Of a stretch of DNA of 20,977 nt, positions 1-6,792 are shown in pieces. Source of the DNA: Mycobacterium senriense (GTDB lineage Bacteria > Actinomycetota > Actinomycetes > Mycobacteriales > Mycobacteriaceae). Position 1 is the first letter of the stretch; each line of letters opens with the position of its first letter. Where the stretch lies: contig NZ_AP024829.1 in assembly GCF_019668465.1 (NCBI RefSeq), positions 1 to 20,977 on the forward strand, read 5' to 3'. A program made the translations under genes and the position numbers. Below the pieces are notes generated by a model that saw only the letters and a list, made by a program, of their open reading frames with translations, searched no databases and was not told the DNA's origin.

Positions 1-560
1 GCCGGCCAGTCGGGAGCCAGCCCCGCACACCGGCTGGCATAGGCCACCCCCAGATCAGCCACCAGCGGGGTGATCGACAAGCCGTCGGCGGCGATATGGT
101 GCACCACGGCCACCAACACATGCTCGTCGCCGGTGACGCGGAAAAGCCGTGCCCGCAACGGGATTTCGGTCGCCAAGTCAAACGGGTGACGCGCCGCCGC
201 TTCGATGGCCTCCTCTAGCTGTGTTGCCGACCATCCGGTGGCATCAACGACGTCCCAACCAAAGTCGGCCCGCCCGGCGGGGATCACCACCTGCTGGGGT
301 ATACCCTCGGGCGCCGCAAACAGGGTGCGCAGGCTCTCGTGGCGGCCCACCACATCGCCCAGCGCCGCACCCAACACGTCGGCATCCAGGCGCCCGCCCA
401 GCCGCAACGCCGCCGCCATGTTGTAGATCGGTGAAGGCCCCTGCAACTGGTCGATGAACCACAACCGGTTCTGGGCAAACGACAACGGCACCACCGCGGG
501 CCGCTCGACGGCCACCAACGGCTCCAGCCCAGTCCCATCGGCACCGACCCGCAGCGCCAG
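1..560. repeat. Module repeat, copy in the second NRPS
   Basis: Aligns without gaps at a constant offset of 10222 to 10223-10782 in the large NRPS (checked at 29 and 421). By eye the identity is around 85-90%. It covers the first part of a condensation domain and the link to the carrier protein. It shows recent duplication or gene conversion between the two synthetase genes. Confidence 0.75.
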
Positions 561-3500
561 CTGGGTAACCGTGGGCGCCTCGAACACGGTGCGCACCGCA
601 AGACCGGCGTCCAGACTCGCGTTGATCGCGCCGACCAGGCGCATCGCCGACAGCGAATCCCCACCCAAGTCGAAAAAGGAGTCGTCGACACCGACCCGTT
701 CGAGCCCGAGTACCTGGGCGTAGATGCCGGCCAGGATCTCCTCGGTGGGTGTTTCCGGGGCCCGGTACGCACCGACGGTGTACTCGGGTGCCGGCAACGC
801 GCGGGTATCGAGTTTGCCGTTGACCGTCAACGGCAGCGCGTCCAACACCACCACCGCGGCCGGCACCATATACTCCGGCAACCGCTCGGCCAGCTGGAGA
901 CGCAGCTCGGCCGGATCGGCGGTCCCGATGACATAGCCCACCAGCCGCTTATCGCCCGGGCGGTCCTCACGGGCGGTCACCACCGCCTGCTCCACCCCGT
1001 TCAGCCCGGCCAGCGCCGCACGCACCTCACCGAGCTCGATGCGATAGCCACGGATCTTCACCTGCTCGTCGGCACGGCCCAGATACTGCAGCTGCCCATC
1101 AGCACCCCAACACACCAGATCCCCGGTGCGATACATCCGCGCGCCCGGCAACCCGAAGGGACAGGCTACGAACCGCGATCCGGTCAACTCGGCCCTGCTG
1201 ATGTACCCAACCCCGACGCCGACACCCGCCACATACAACTCGCCGACGACACCGACCGGCACCGGCCGCAACCAACCATCCAGCACAAACAACGCCGCAG
1301 TCGACACCGGCGCACCGATCGGCGGCGTCCCCGATCCCGCCGCCAATGCACTCATCGACGCATACACCGTGGCCTCGGTCGGGCCATAGGCATTGATCAC
1401 CACCCGCCCCGGCGCCCACCGATCCACCACCTCGGCCGGACACGCCTCACCGCCGAGCAGCAACGCCACCGACTCCAACCCCTCCGGCGACAACGTCCCC
1501 ACCGCAGAAGGGGTCTGGGTCAACACATTGACCCGTTCACCGACCAGCAGGGCGTGGAACTCATCCGGGGAGCCGACCACCGAGTCGGGCACGACCACCA
1601 ACCGGGCACCGGTGAGCAGCGCGGCCCAAATCTCCCACACCGAGAAGTCGAAAGCATAGGAATGGCACTGCGTCCACACCTGCGCCGGCGGCAGGTCTGA
1701 GGGCTGCGAGTCCGCCAGATGGGTCAGGTTGCGGTGGGTGACCGCCACTCCCTTGGGGACACCTGTCGTGCCCGAGGTGTAAATGAGGTAAGCAATGTCG
1801 TCAGGGGCCGGCACCGAGACCGCAGTGCTGGGTTGCGCTTCGACAGCCTCGTCGTTGACATCGATGACCACTACGTCATGCCCGTCCAGCCGCGGGCGCA
1901 GCTCCGCGGAGGTGATCGCGGCGATCGGCGCGGCATCGGTGAGCATGAACCCGATCCGCGCCGCCGGCAACGCCGGGTCAATCGCCAGGTAAGCCGCCCC
2001 GGTCTTCAGCACCGCCAGCATCGCGACGATGGCCGAGGATGAACGTTCCAACAGCAACGCTACCCGTTGCCCCGCACCCACCCCATGGCCGATCAGCAAG
2101 TGCGCCAACCGGTTAGCCGCTTCCTCGAGTTCCCAATAGGTCATCGAGCGGCCCTCGAAAGTCACCGCCCCAGCCTCTGGGGCACGGGCCACCTGTTCAG
2201 CGAACAGCACCGGGATCGACACCGGCGGTGGTGCGGGTTGGGTCAACACCGACCGATTGCCCCACCCATCTAGCCGGGCGCGCTCACCAGCACTAAGCAC
2301 ATCCACCGACGACAACGACCGTGTCGGATCAGCGGCCATCGCCACCAACAGCTGCTGCAACCGCCTGGCTAAATCCGAGACGTCAAAACTCGAAAAAGGC
2401 TGCCCGGCGCCGGCCGTGCTGAAAAGCTGCTCATCACCGAATCCATAGAACAACAGCCCGAAGTGACCTATCGGGCCAAAAGTGGTATAGGTCGCTGTTG
2501 CCGGAACACCGGCAAGATCCAGGGTCAGTCTGGCCGGCACGAAATTAAGAACTACCCGATTTGTCGCCTGCGTGAGGCCGCGAACATCACCGTCATTCTC
2601 GAGAAGATGCACCGGAAACCGCTGATGTTTCACCGCTTCTCGTATTCGTGAGTCAACGTGTTTACAGAAATCGGCCACCAAAAATTCCGGCGACGCTGTC
2701 AAGACCAGCGGTACCACCCCGGCCACCATCCCAGGAAGCAGCTTTGACGCGGGACCTACTCGCCTGCTGACCGGGAAGTTGAACACTACCTCTGAACCGT
2801 CAGCGTCGAACGCACCCACCAGAAGTGCGCACGCCGCAGTGAGGACCGATGATCGACGGATACCCAACCTCTTGGATAGCTCTTTGATTCGGCCGAGGAC
2901 GAGTGGATCCAATTGAACCGGCGCCGACGGCCAATACGAATCCCGCTCCCTCGCGGCCTGAGGCAACCGATAATCCGGGCTGCTTTCCTGCGGAAGGTTC
3001 TCGCTCCAATAGGCCTGATCTTCCAAATAATCGCTGGACGCTTCGTACTCTGACTCGCAGTCAACCAAGTCCTCTAAAGAGCCAAAAAATCGAGGTGGAA
3101 TCGGGGCGCCGGAGACAATGGCAGAGTAAATAGTTGCAATCCGACGGCCTACCAGGGCAATGCCGGTTCCGTCTATGATTATGTGGTGGCTGCATACGAA
3201 CCAGTAATATTCGTCGGGCCGTGTCTGGAATAATGCAAATTTGAACAGGGGGCCGGTGAACGGCATGGGCGTGCGTTGGATCGAGGACGCGAGTTCGTGG
3301 GCTTTCTGCACGGGATCCCGCGAACCGCTCAGGTCATAGAAGGGCAGCTCGACATCCGGATAGTCCATCGCCCGTTGAAAAACCTGGCCATCCACCTCGA
3401 AGATGGCGGCCCTGCTCGGTTCGGCCTCCTGCACCGCCCGCCGAATCGCCCATTCGAGGGCCTCACGGTCTACCGCGCCCTCGATTTTGGCGAACAGGCC

Positions 3501-3629
3501 GAGCTGCCACTCCGTACCGAGCTGGCCCGTTTCCTGCGAAAGCCAAATGTCGAGCTGGCCCCGCGTCAGCGGATATGCCTGGGCATCGGGATTTGTCGAC
3601 CGCCCGCACGGTTCAACGATCAAAACCAC
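1..3629 (-). CDS. NRPS, starter condensation-A-PCP-C, 3' end outside window
   Basis: Non-ribosomal peptide synthetase; 1209 codons are visible and the frame is open to the window edge. Domains: divergent N-terminal condensation domain (about residues 15-430, motif HHIIIDG with His148-His149), adenylation domain (about 465-945, with [11 protein letters not shown] and NAYGPTE cores), carrier protein (LGGDS, phosphopantetheine Ser992), then a second condensation domain (HHIAADG, His1177-His1178) cut by the edge. Read against GrsA, the adenylation pocket is D-F-W-T-L-G-A-V-Y-K, with no secure substrate; it shares six positions each with one Leu and one Val code, so an aliphatic residue is a weak guess. 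The start is inferred: GTG at 3629 (or TTG at 3623) overlaps the end of the MbtH-like gene, and no later start lies before the conserved LTRGQLDIW block. This overlap implies translational coupling. No stop or frameshift was found between 3629 and 1: distant motifs stay in one phase. Confidence 0.93.
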   Translation of the reverse strand, partial: MVLIVEPCGRSTNPDAQAYPLTRGQLDIWLSQETGQLGTEWQLGLFAKIEGAVDREALEWAIRRAVQEAEPSRAAIFEVDGQVFQRAMDYPDVELPFYDLSGSRDPVQKAHELASSIQRTPMPFTGPLFKFALFQTRPDEYYWFVCSHHIIIDGTGIALVGRRIATIYSAIVSGAPIPPRFFGSLEDLVDCESEYEASSDYLEDQAYWSENLPQESSPDYRLPQAARERDSYWPSAPVQLDPLVLGRIKELSKRLGIRRSSVLTAACALLVGAFDADGSEVVFNFPVSRRVGPASKLLPGMVAGVVPLVLTASPEFLVADFCKHVDSRIREAVKHQRFPVHLLENDGDVRGLTQATNRVVLNFVPARLTLDLAGVPATATYTTFGPIGHFGLLFYGFGDEQLFSTAGAGQPFSSFDVSDLARRLQQLLVAMAADPTRSLSSVDVLSAGERARLDGWGNRSVLTQPAPPPVSIPVLFAEQVARAPEAGAVTFEGRSMTYWELEEAANRLAHLLIGHGVGAGQRVALLLERSSSAIVAMLAVLKTGAAYLAIDPALPAARIGFMLTDAAPIAAITSAELRPRLDGHDVVVIDVNDEAVEAQPSTAVSVPAPDDIAYLIYTSGTTGVPKGVAVTHRNLTHLADSQPSDLPPAQVWTQCHSYAFDFSVWEIWAALLTGARLVVVPDSVVGSPDEFHALLVGERVNVLTQTPSAVGTLSPEGLESVALLLGGEACPAEVVDRWAPGRVVINAYGPTEATVYASMSALAAGSGTPPIGAPVSTAALFVLDGWLRPVPVGVVGELYVAGVGVGVGYISRAELTGSRFVACPFGLPGARMYRTGDLVCWGADGQLQYLGRADEQVKIRGYRIELGEVRAALAGLNGVEQAVVTAREDRPGDKRLVGYVIGTADPAELRLQLAERLPEYMVPAAVVVLDALPLTVNGKLDTRALPAPEYTVGAYRAPETPTEEILAGIYAQVLGLERVGVDDSFFDLGGDSLSAMRLVGAINASLDAGLAVRTVFEAPTVTQLALRVGADGTGLEPLVAVERPAVVPLSFAQNRLWFIDQLQGPSPIYNMAAALRLGGRLDADVLGAALGDVVGRHESLRTLFAAPEGIPQQVVIPAGRADFGWDVVDATGWSATQLEEAIEAAARHPFDLATEIPLRARLFRVTGDEHVLVAVVHHIAADGLSITPLVADLGVAYASRCAGLAPDWP
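2330..3590 (-). other. Starter-type condensation domain of the second NRPS
   Basis: This N-terminal condensation domain is unlike the other condensation domains in the window. It opens with [14 protein letters not shown], whereas the others open with PLSFAQxRLWF. It keeps the catalytic HHxxxDG motif (HHIIIDG). It sits before the first adenylation domain, so it would act on a donor that is not loaded by an upstream module of the same protein. In mycobacterial glycopeptidolipid synthetases (known family, recalled) such a domain joins a fatty acyl group to the first amino acid. The DNA here is clearly less GC-rich than the module core: 2581-2640 is 52% GC by hand count. Alternative: it accepts a peptide from another NRPS protein. 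Confidence 0.7.
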
Positions 3630-3840
3630 GACCTGCCAGCCTCTCGCGCAGACTCTTCGGACGGATGTCAGCCCAGTTCTGTTCGATGTACTCCAGGCAT
3701 GCAGCGCGATCCGCTTCGCCGTAAACCCTCTGCCACCCGGCTGGAATGTCGGCGAACGCCGGCCACAGGCTGTGTTGCTCTTCGTCGTTGATCAAGACGA
3801 AGAAGCTGCCATTGTCATCATCGAACGGGTTGGTACTCAC
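3613..3840 (-). CDS. MbtH-like NRPS accessory protein
   Basis: A 75-residue protein of the MbtH family, which binds NRPS adenylation domains and supports their folding or activity in the cytoplasm. The family signature is plain: residues 17-35 carry [10 protein letters not shown] followed by IPAGW, and DIRP lies near the C terminus. Length is normal for the family (about 60-80). The start is GTG at 3840, chosen because translation from it gives the usual MSTNPFDDD opening and a GGAGG ribosome-binding site lies four bases upstream. The 3' end overlaps the start of the downstream NRPS by 11-17 bases, the usual tight pairing of an MbtH gene with its partner synthetase. A 544-base gap upstream suggests its own promoter. 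Confidence 0.96.
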   Translation of the reverse strand: MSTNPFDDDNGSFFVLINDEEQHSLWPAFADIPAGWQRVYGEADRAACLEYIEQNWADIRPKSLRERLAGRGFDR

Positions 3841-3844
3841 CGGT

Positions 3845-3849
3845 CCTCC
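3845..3849 (-). promoter_or_regulatory. Ribosome-binding site of the MbtH-like gene
   Basis: GGAGG on the minus strand, four bases before the GTG at 3840. It decides this start; there is no ATG at that position. Confidence 0.75.
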
Positions 3850-3981
3850 AAATTTCGCTTGGCATGGGTCGAACAGTTCGCTGCACTAGCTATTTCGACC
3901 AGTTGCTCTAGGGCTTGGCCCGGCAACGGCTCCATGCCCGTTGCATGATCCAGAGCGTTATGCGTTTCAAACCCGCTGTCT

Positions 3982-4014
3982 GGCTTATTAAGCCGGGTAG
4001 CGTAGTCACTACGC
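3982..4014. promoter_or_regulatory. Tandem palindromes, candidate operator
   Basis: Two perfect odd-length palindromes lie five bases apart: GGCTTA-T-TAAGCC at 3982-3994 and GCGTAGT-C-ACTACGC at 4000-4014. They are about 140-175 bases upstream of the mbtH-like start. A 15-bp palindrome with a single central base is the form expected for a dimeric repressor such as a TetR- or GntR-type protein (inference). No regulator gene lies in the window. A transcript hairpin is an alternative, but the arms are short for a terminator and no T-run follows. Confidence 0.4.
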
Positions 4015-4048
4015 GCACATCGAGTGGTAGACGCAAACCGACAGAGTG

Positions 4049-4066
4049 GCTTGCGTAGTGACAAGC
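4049..4066. promoter_or_regulatory. Second copy of the operator-like half-site
   Basis: Positions 4053-4062 read GCGTAGTGAC, matching ten bases of the 15-bp palindrome at 4000-4014 as read on the other strand. It is flanked by its own GCTTG...CAAGC arms (4049-4053 and 4062-4066). The start-to-start distance to the first site is 53 bp, close to five helical turns, so a protein on both would face the same side of the DNA (inference). Confidence 0.3.
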
Positions 4067-4225
4067 AAACGCTCACCGAGGATGCGCGTGCTAGCGCGGA
4101 TTGCGTTCTGCAACAGCGTGTTTCGTCGAAAGTGCCGACTATTGGCCGTTACGCAGGGACTCGGACCTCGGCCGCGACGACCACGAGGGCCGTTGCCGGA
4201 CACCCGGTACGGCGGGCAGAACTCG

Positions 4226-4369
4226 TCATTTGCCCTGCGCCTGTTTCACATTGGTAAGTGGATGAGCCGTTGGCGCCTGCTCTTTGACGCCAAGCATCGC
4301 GAAGATCGAGTAGAGGCGTCCGACACCCTCGGGACTGCGACAAGCAGTCTCGTCGGCGGTCGTAGACAC
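4226..4369 (-). CDS. Possible 47-residue hypothetical protein
   Basis: A GTG-started ORF 15 bases after the exporter's stop, in the same frame. The product begins MSTTADETA and ends KQAQGK, with a short hydrophobic stretch (LYSIFAMLGV) in the middle. I do not recognise it. About 64% of third codon positions are G or C by hand count, lower than expected for a well-adapted gene here, and there is no clear ribosome-binding site. It may be a small real gene in the exporter operon, a decayed gene remnant, or chance. Confidence 0.25.
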   Translation of the reverse strand: MSTTADETACRSPEGVGRLYSIFAMLGVKEQAPTAHPLTNVKQAQGK

Positions 4370-4384
4370 GTAGCCGACTGCGAG

Positions 4385-5890
4385 CTACAGCTCCCCGGCG
4401 TCGATGGCTTTCTTGACTTCCTGCGCGTGGGCCACCTGCGCGGCGGTGTACCCGATCAGCAGCGCCACCACGTTGAGCAGCACGACTACCCCAGCCAGCC
4501 ACAGCATTCCGTAGGTGTAGCCGCGGTCCAGCGCATGCAACTGAGCGGAGTTCATGGACTTCACCGGACCAACAGTGCCGCCCAGGGATAGTGTGCGCGA
4601 CGTTACGGCGGCCTGGACGATGACCAGAACCAGCGGGCCGCCCAAGGTCTGCAGCATCACTGAAATCGCCGATGTGGGCCCGATGCGGTCGGAGCCGACG
4701 CTGGCGATCACCGATAGCGTGAGCGGGACGAAGATCGCGCCGATACCAGTAGCACCGATGAGGAGCGGCAAAACAAGATTCGGGAAGTACGGGATCCTGG
4801 CGTTGAGTGTCGCGCCGTACAGCGTCGCGACCAAAATCAGGCTGCCGCTGGCGATCACCACCACTCGCGGCGGGAACGACATCACCAGCTTCGACGCCAC
4901 GCCCACCCCGATGGCCACCCCGATGCCGAACGGGATGAAAGCGATGCCAGCGTGCAGCGGACTGTAGCCCATGATGGTTTGCACGTAGAGACCGACCAGC
5001 ACGGTCAGGGTGAAAAACACTCCACCGGCAAGGAACGTAGCCGCGAACGCGGCCAGCCGGTTGCGGTCGAAGAACAGGTTGAACGGCACGATGGGGTTCT
5101 CCGCGGTGCGCTCCACCACGACGAACGCCACGAAAGCGGCCAGAGCCACCAAGCCCGAACCGATCGTGATGGCCGACCGCCACCCCACCTCCGGGCCCAT
5201 CGAGAGACCGAACACGGCGGCGGTACAGGCCAACGTGGCCAATACAGCCCCGGTGGCGTCGAGCTTCATCCGCTCCTTCTGTGTTTCCTGCCGCGTGATG
5301 ACGGCCAGGTAGATAACCGCCAGCCCGATCGGTACGTTCACCAAAAACGCCAGCCGCCACGACACGTCGGTGAGCGCCCCGCCGACCACCAGGCCCAGCA
5401 CCCCGCCGAGACCGGTCATCGCGCCGAGCACCGCCGTCGCCGCATTGCGCGTCGACCCCTTCGGGAACGTGGTCGCTATCAGCGCCAAATTAGTCGGTGC
5501 GATGATCGCGGCGGCCGCGCCGTGCAGCAGCCGTGCCGATATCAACGTCCTTCCGTCCCAGGCGATGCCGCACAAGGTCGAGGCGAAGGTGAACAGCGCG
5601 ACCCCGAGGATGAAAGCCCGCTTGCGGCCGACAGTGTCTCCCAGGCGGCCACCCAGCAGCATCAGGCCACCAAAGGTCAGCATGTAGGCGGTAATCACCC
5701 AGCTTCGCCCGGCATCCGACAGGCCGAGCTCGTTCTGGATCCTGGGCAGCGCGAAGATCGCGACGGGGCCGTCCATCGCCACCATCAGCTGCATACCGCC
5801 GATCGCGACGATTACGGCGAACCGGCGAGACCGCAGGAAAGCCGGAACGTGTCTCTTCGCATGATGGAGCGTGGTCGGTTCGCTAGACAT
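4385..5890 (-). CDS. MFS drug/peptide exporter, DHA2 (14-TMS) type
   Basis: A 501-residue major facilitator transporter, probably a proton antiporter of the inner membrane. The length and the many hydrophobic segments fit the 14-helix DHA2 group (EmrB/QacA-like). Visible marks: AMDGPVAIFALPRIQNEL in and after helix 1 (38-55), motif A GGRLGDTVGRKRAF (80-93) in the loop after helix 2, and a Gly-rich antiporter motif C-like helix, TGLGGVLGLVVGGAL (159-173). The ATG at 5890 follows the hydroxylase stop by ten bases, so the two are almost surely co-transcribed with the upstream NRPS. In that setting it likely exports the peptide or gives self-resistance (inference). The C terminus is complete. The substrate cannot be read from sequence. 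Confidence 0.93.
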   Translation of the reverse strand: MSSEPTTLHHAKRHVPAFLRSRRFAVIVAIGGMQLMVAMDGPVAIFALPRIQNELGLSDAGRSWVITAYMLTFGGLMLLGGRLGDTVGRKRAFILGVALFTFASTLCGIAWDGRTLISARLLHGAAAAIIAPTNLALIATTFPKGSTRNAATAVLGAMTGLGGVLGLVVGGALTDVSWRLAFLVNVPIGLAVIYLAVITRQETQKERMKLDATGAVLATLACTAAVFGLSMGPEVGWRSAITIGSGLVALAAFVAFVVVERTAENPIVPFNLFFDRNRLAAFAATFLAGGVFFTLTVLVGLYVQTIMGYSPLHAGIAFIPFGIGVAIGVGVASKLVMSFPPRVVVIASGSLILVATLYGATLNARIPYFPNLVLPLLIGATGIGAIFVPLTLSVIASVGSDRIGPTSAISVMLQTLGGPLVLVIVQAAVTSRTLSLGGTVGPVKSMNSAQLHALDRGYTYGMLWLAGVVVLLNVVALLIGYTAAQVAHAQEVKKAIDAGEL

Positions 5891-5900
5891 CTTCGAACCG

Positions 5901-6725
5901 CTACTTCGCCGGGGCGCCCTGGTTGACGAGGGCCTCGAAACGTTTTTCCCAGCGAAGATAGTTGCCGGCGAGGCCGGTGAGAGGCACGAAGGGCATCGCG
6001 ATCACCGACGTGAACACCGAGTTTATGATATTCGCCGGGAAACGCATCGGCCGCATGATGTCGACGAAAAGGATCACCCGGACCCCGTCGGTCCGGTTCC
6101 AGGCCTCGTGCTCGAAGGTGTCATCGAAGATCATCACCTTGCCCTCCTGCCAATTACGGGTCTGCGACCCGACTCGGATGGCACACATCTCGGCCGGCTC
6201 GGGAATGAGCAGCCCGAGATGGAGGCGGAGCACGCCCTTCCAGGGACCACGATGCGGCGGCAGGTGCTTGCCGGGCGCGAGGATGGAGAAGAAGGCGGTC
6301 TTCATGCCCGGCATCTGCTTGAGGAGCTTGGTTGTTTCCGGACAGCGGCGGCAATTCCCCCGCGCCTTGAGACCGTAGGCGTAGAAGAAGAACGTTTTCC
6401 AGCCGTCGTCTTGGGTGAGCGCCTTCTGGGCCGGCTGGAGTTCCTGGAAGGCAGGGAGGTCCGCCGCGTAGGGCAGAAGCGCATCGAGCTCGGCACGGAC
6501 CTTGCTCCAATCAGCCTCGACCGCCCCAACCCAGGGAAAGTCCTGGGGGTCGAAAAACTCGTGGTCGCCGTACGTCGAGGCACGGCCAATGAAGTTTTCA
6601 AATTTAAAGAACATGTTTTGTATGAATTGGTAGAGCCAGATGCGCGTTCGCAACAAGAATCCTTGCTGCTGTTGCGTCTCGCTCTCCACAACGCGACCGA
6701 ACAAATCCTTTTCGATTTTTTGCAT
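5901..6725 (-). CDS. Aspartyl/asparaginyl beta-hydroxylase-family dioxygenase
   Basis: A 274-residue Fe(II)/2-oxoglutarate-dependent oxygenase of the Asp/Arg-hydroxylase family (AspH, SyrP, LpxO relatives). The signature is intact: His158 in PPHRGPW and His206 in DDTFEHEAWN as the two iron ligands, Arg167 nine residues after the first His, and Arg216 ten after the second for 2-oxoglutarate. The spacings match AspH. The C-terminal part (FPANIINSVFTSVIAM onward) contains a hydrophobic stretch. ATG 6725 is chosen because AGAGAGGGG lies nine bases upstream; in-frame ATG 6758 and GTG 6809 (overlapping the NRPS end, giving 302 residues) have weaker sites. It lies between an NRPS and an exporter, so it probably hydroxylates a carrier-bound residue, the peptide, or an acyl chain. 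The exact substrate is unknown. The first 60 codons are AT-rich compared with the NRPS core (6601-6660 is 37% GC). Confidence 0.9.
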   Translation of the reverse strand: MQKIEKDLFGRVVESETQQQQGFLLRTRIWLYQFIQNMFFKFENFIGRASTYGDHEFFDPQDFPWVGAVEADWSKVRAELDALLPYAADLPAFQELQPAQKALTQDDGWKTFFFYAYGLKARGNCRRCPETTKLLKQMPGMKTAFFSILAPGKHLPPHRGPWKGVLRLHLGLLIPEPAEMCAIRVGSQTRNWQEGKVMIFDDTFEHEAWNRTDGVRVILFVDIMRPMRFPANIINSVFTSVIAMPFVPLTGLAGNYLRWEKRFEALVNQGAPAK

Positions 6726-6734
6726 GGAGCCTAG

Positions 6735-6743
6735 CCCCTCTCT
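6735..6743 (-). promoter_or_regulatory. Ribosome-binding site deciding the hydroxylase start
   Basis: AGAGAGGGG on the minus strand with nine bases to ATG 6725. It is the best Shine-Dalgarno match in this operon and favours 6725 over the upstream in-frame starts at 6758 and 6809. Confidence 0.6.
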
Positions 6744-6792
6744 GAGTGTGATGTCCATCTTGCCCAAGCCCGGGAACGCACTTTCGCTGCGA

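Larger units (their letters stand above)
3841..4384. other. Intergenic region upstream of the MbtH-like gene
   Basis: The only gap above 300 bases. It holds two adjacent palindromes (3982-3994 and 4000-4014), a half-site repeat at 4053-4062, a doubtful 47-residue ORF (4226-4369), and a minus-strand ORF (4076-3837) whose stop overlaps the mbtH-like start as GTGA. No convincing -35/-10 pair could be fixed by eye, and no hairpin followed by a T-run was seen downstream of the exporter gene. It likely contains the promoter of the mbtH-like/NRPS unit. Confidence 0.6.

Noticed and set aside
3841..4384. Rho-independent terminator after the exporter
   Set aside because: No strong hairpin followed by a T-run was found on the minus strand.
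4149..5360. Minus-strand 403-codon ORF overlapping the exporter in another frame
   Set aside because: The exporter frame shows clear MFS motifs and transmembrane segments; this frame gives an Arg/Gly-rich product.
4952..5926. Plus-strand ORF of 324 codons
   Set aside because: Antisense to the exporter; Arg/His/Gln-rich with no hydrophobic segments. A shadow.
5871..6734. Plus-strand ORF of 287 codons
   Set aside because: Exactly antisense to the hydroxylase, whose catalytic motifs are intact; the product has no recognisable motif.
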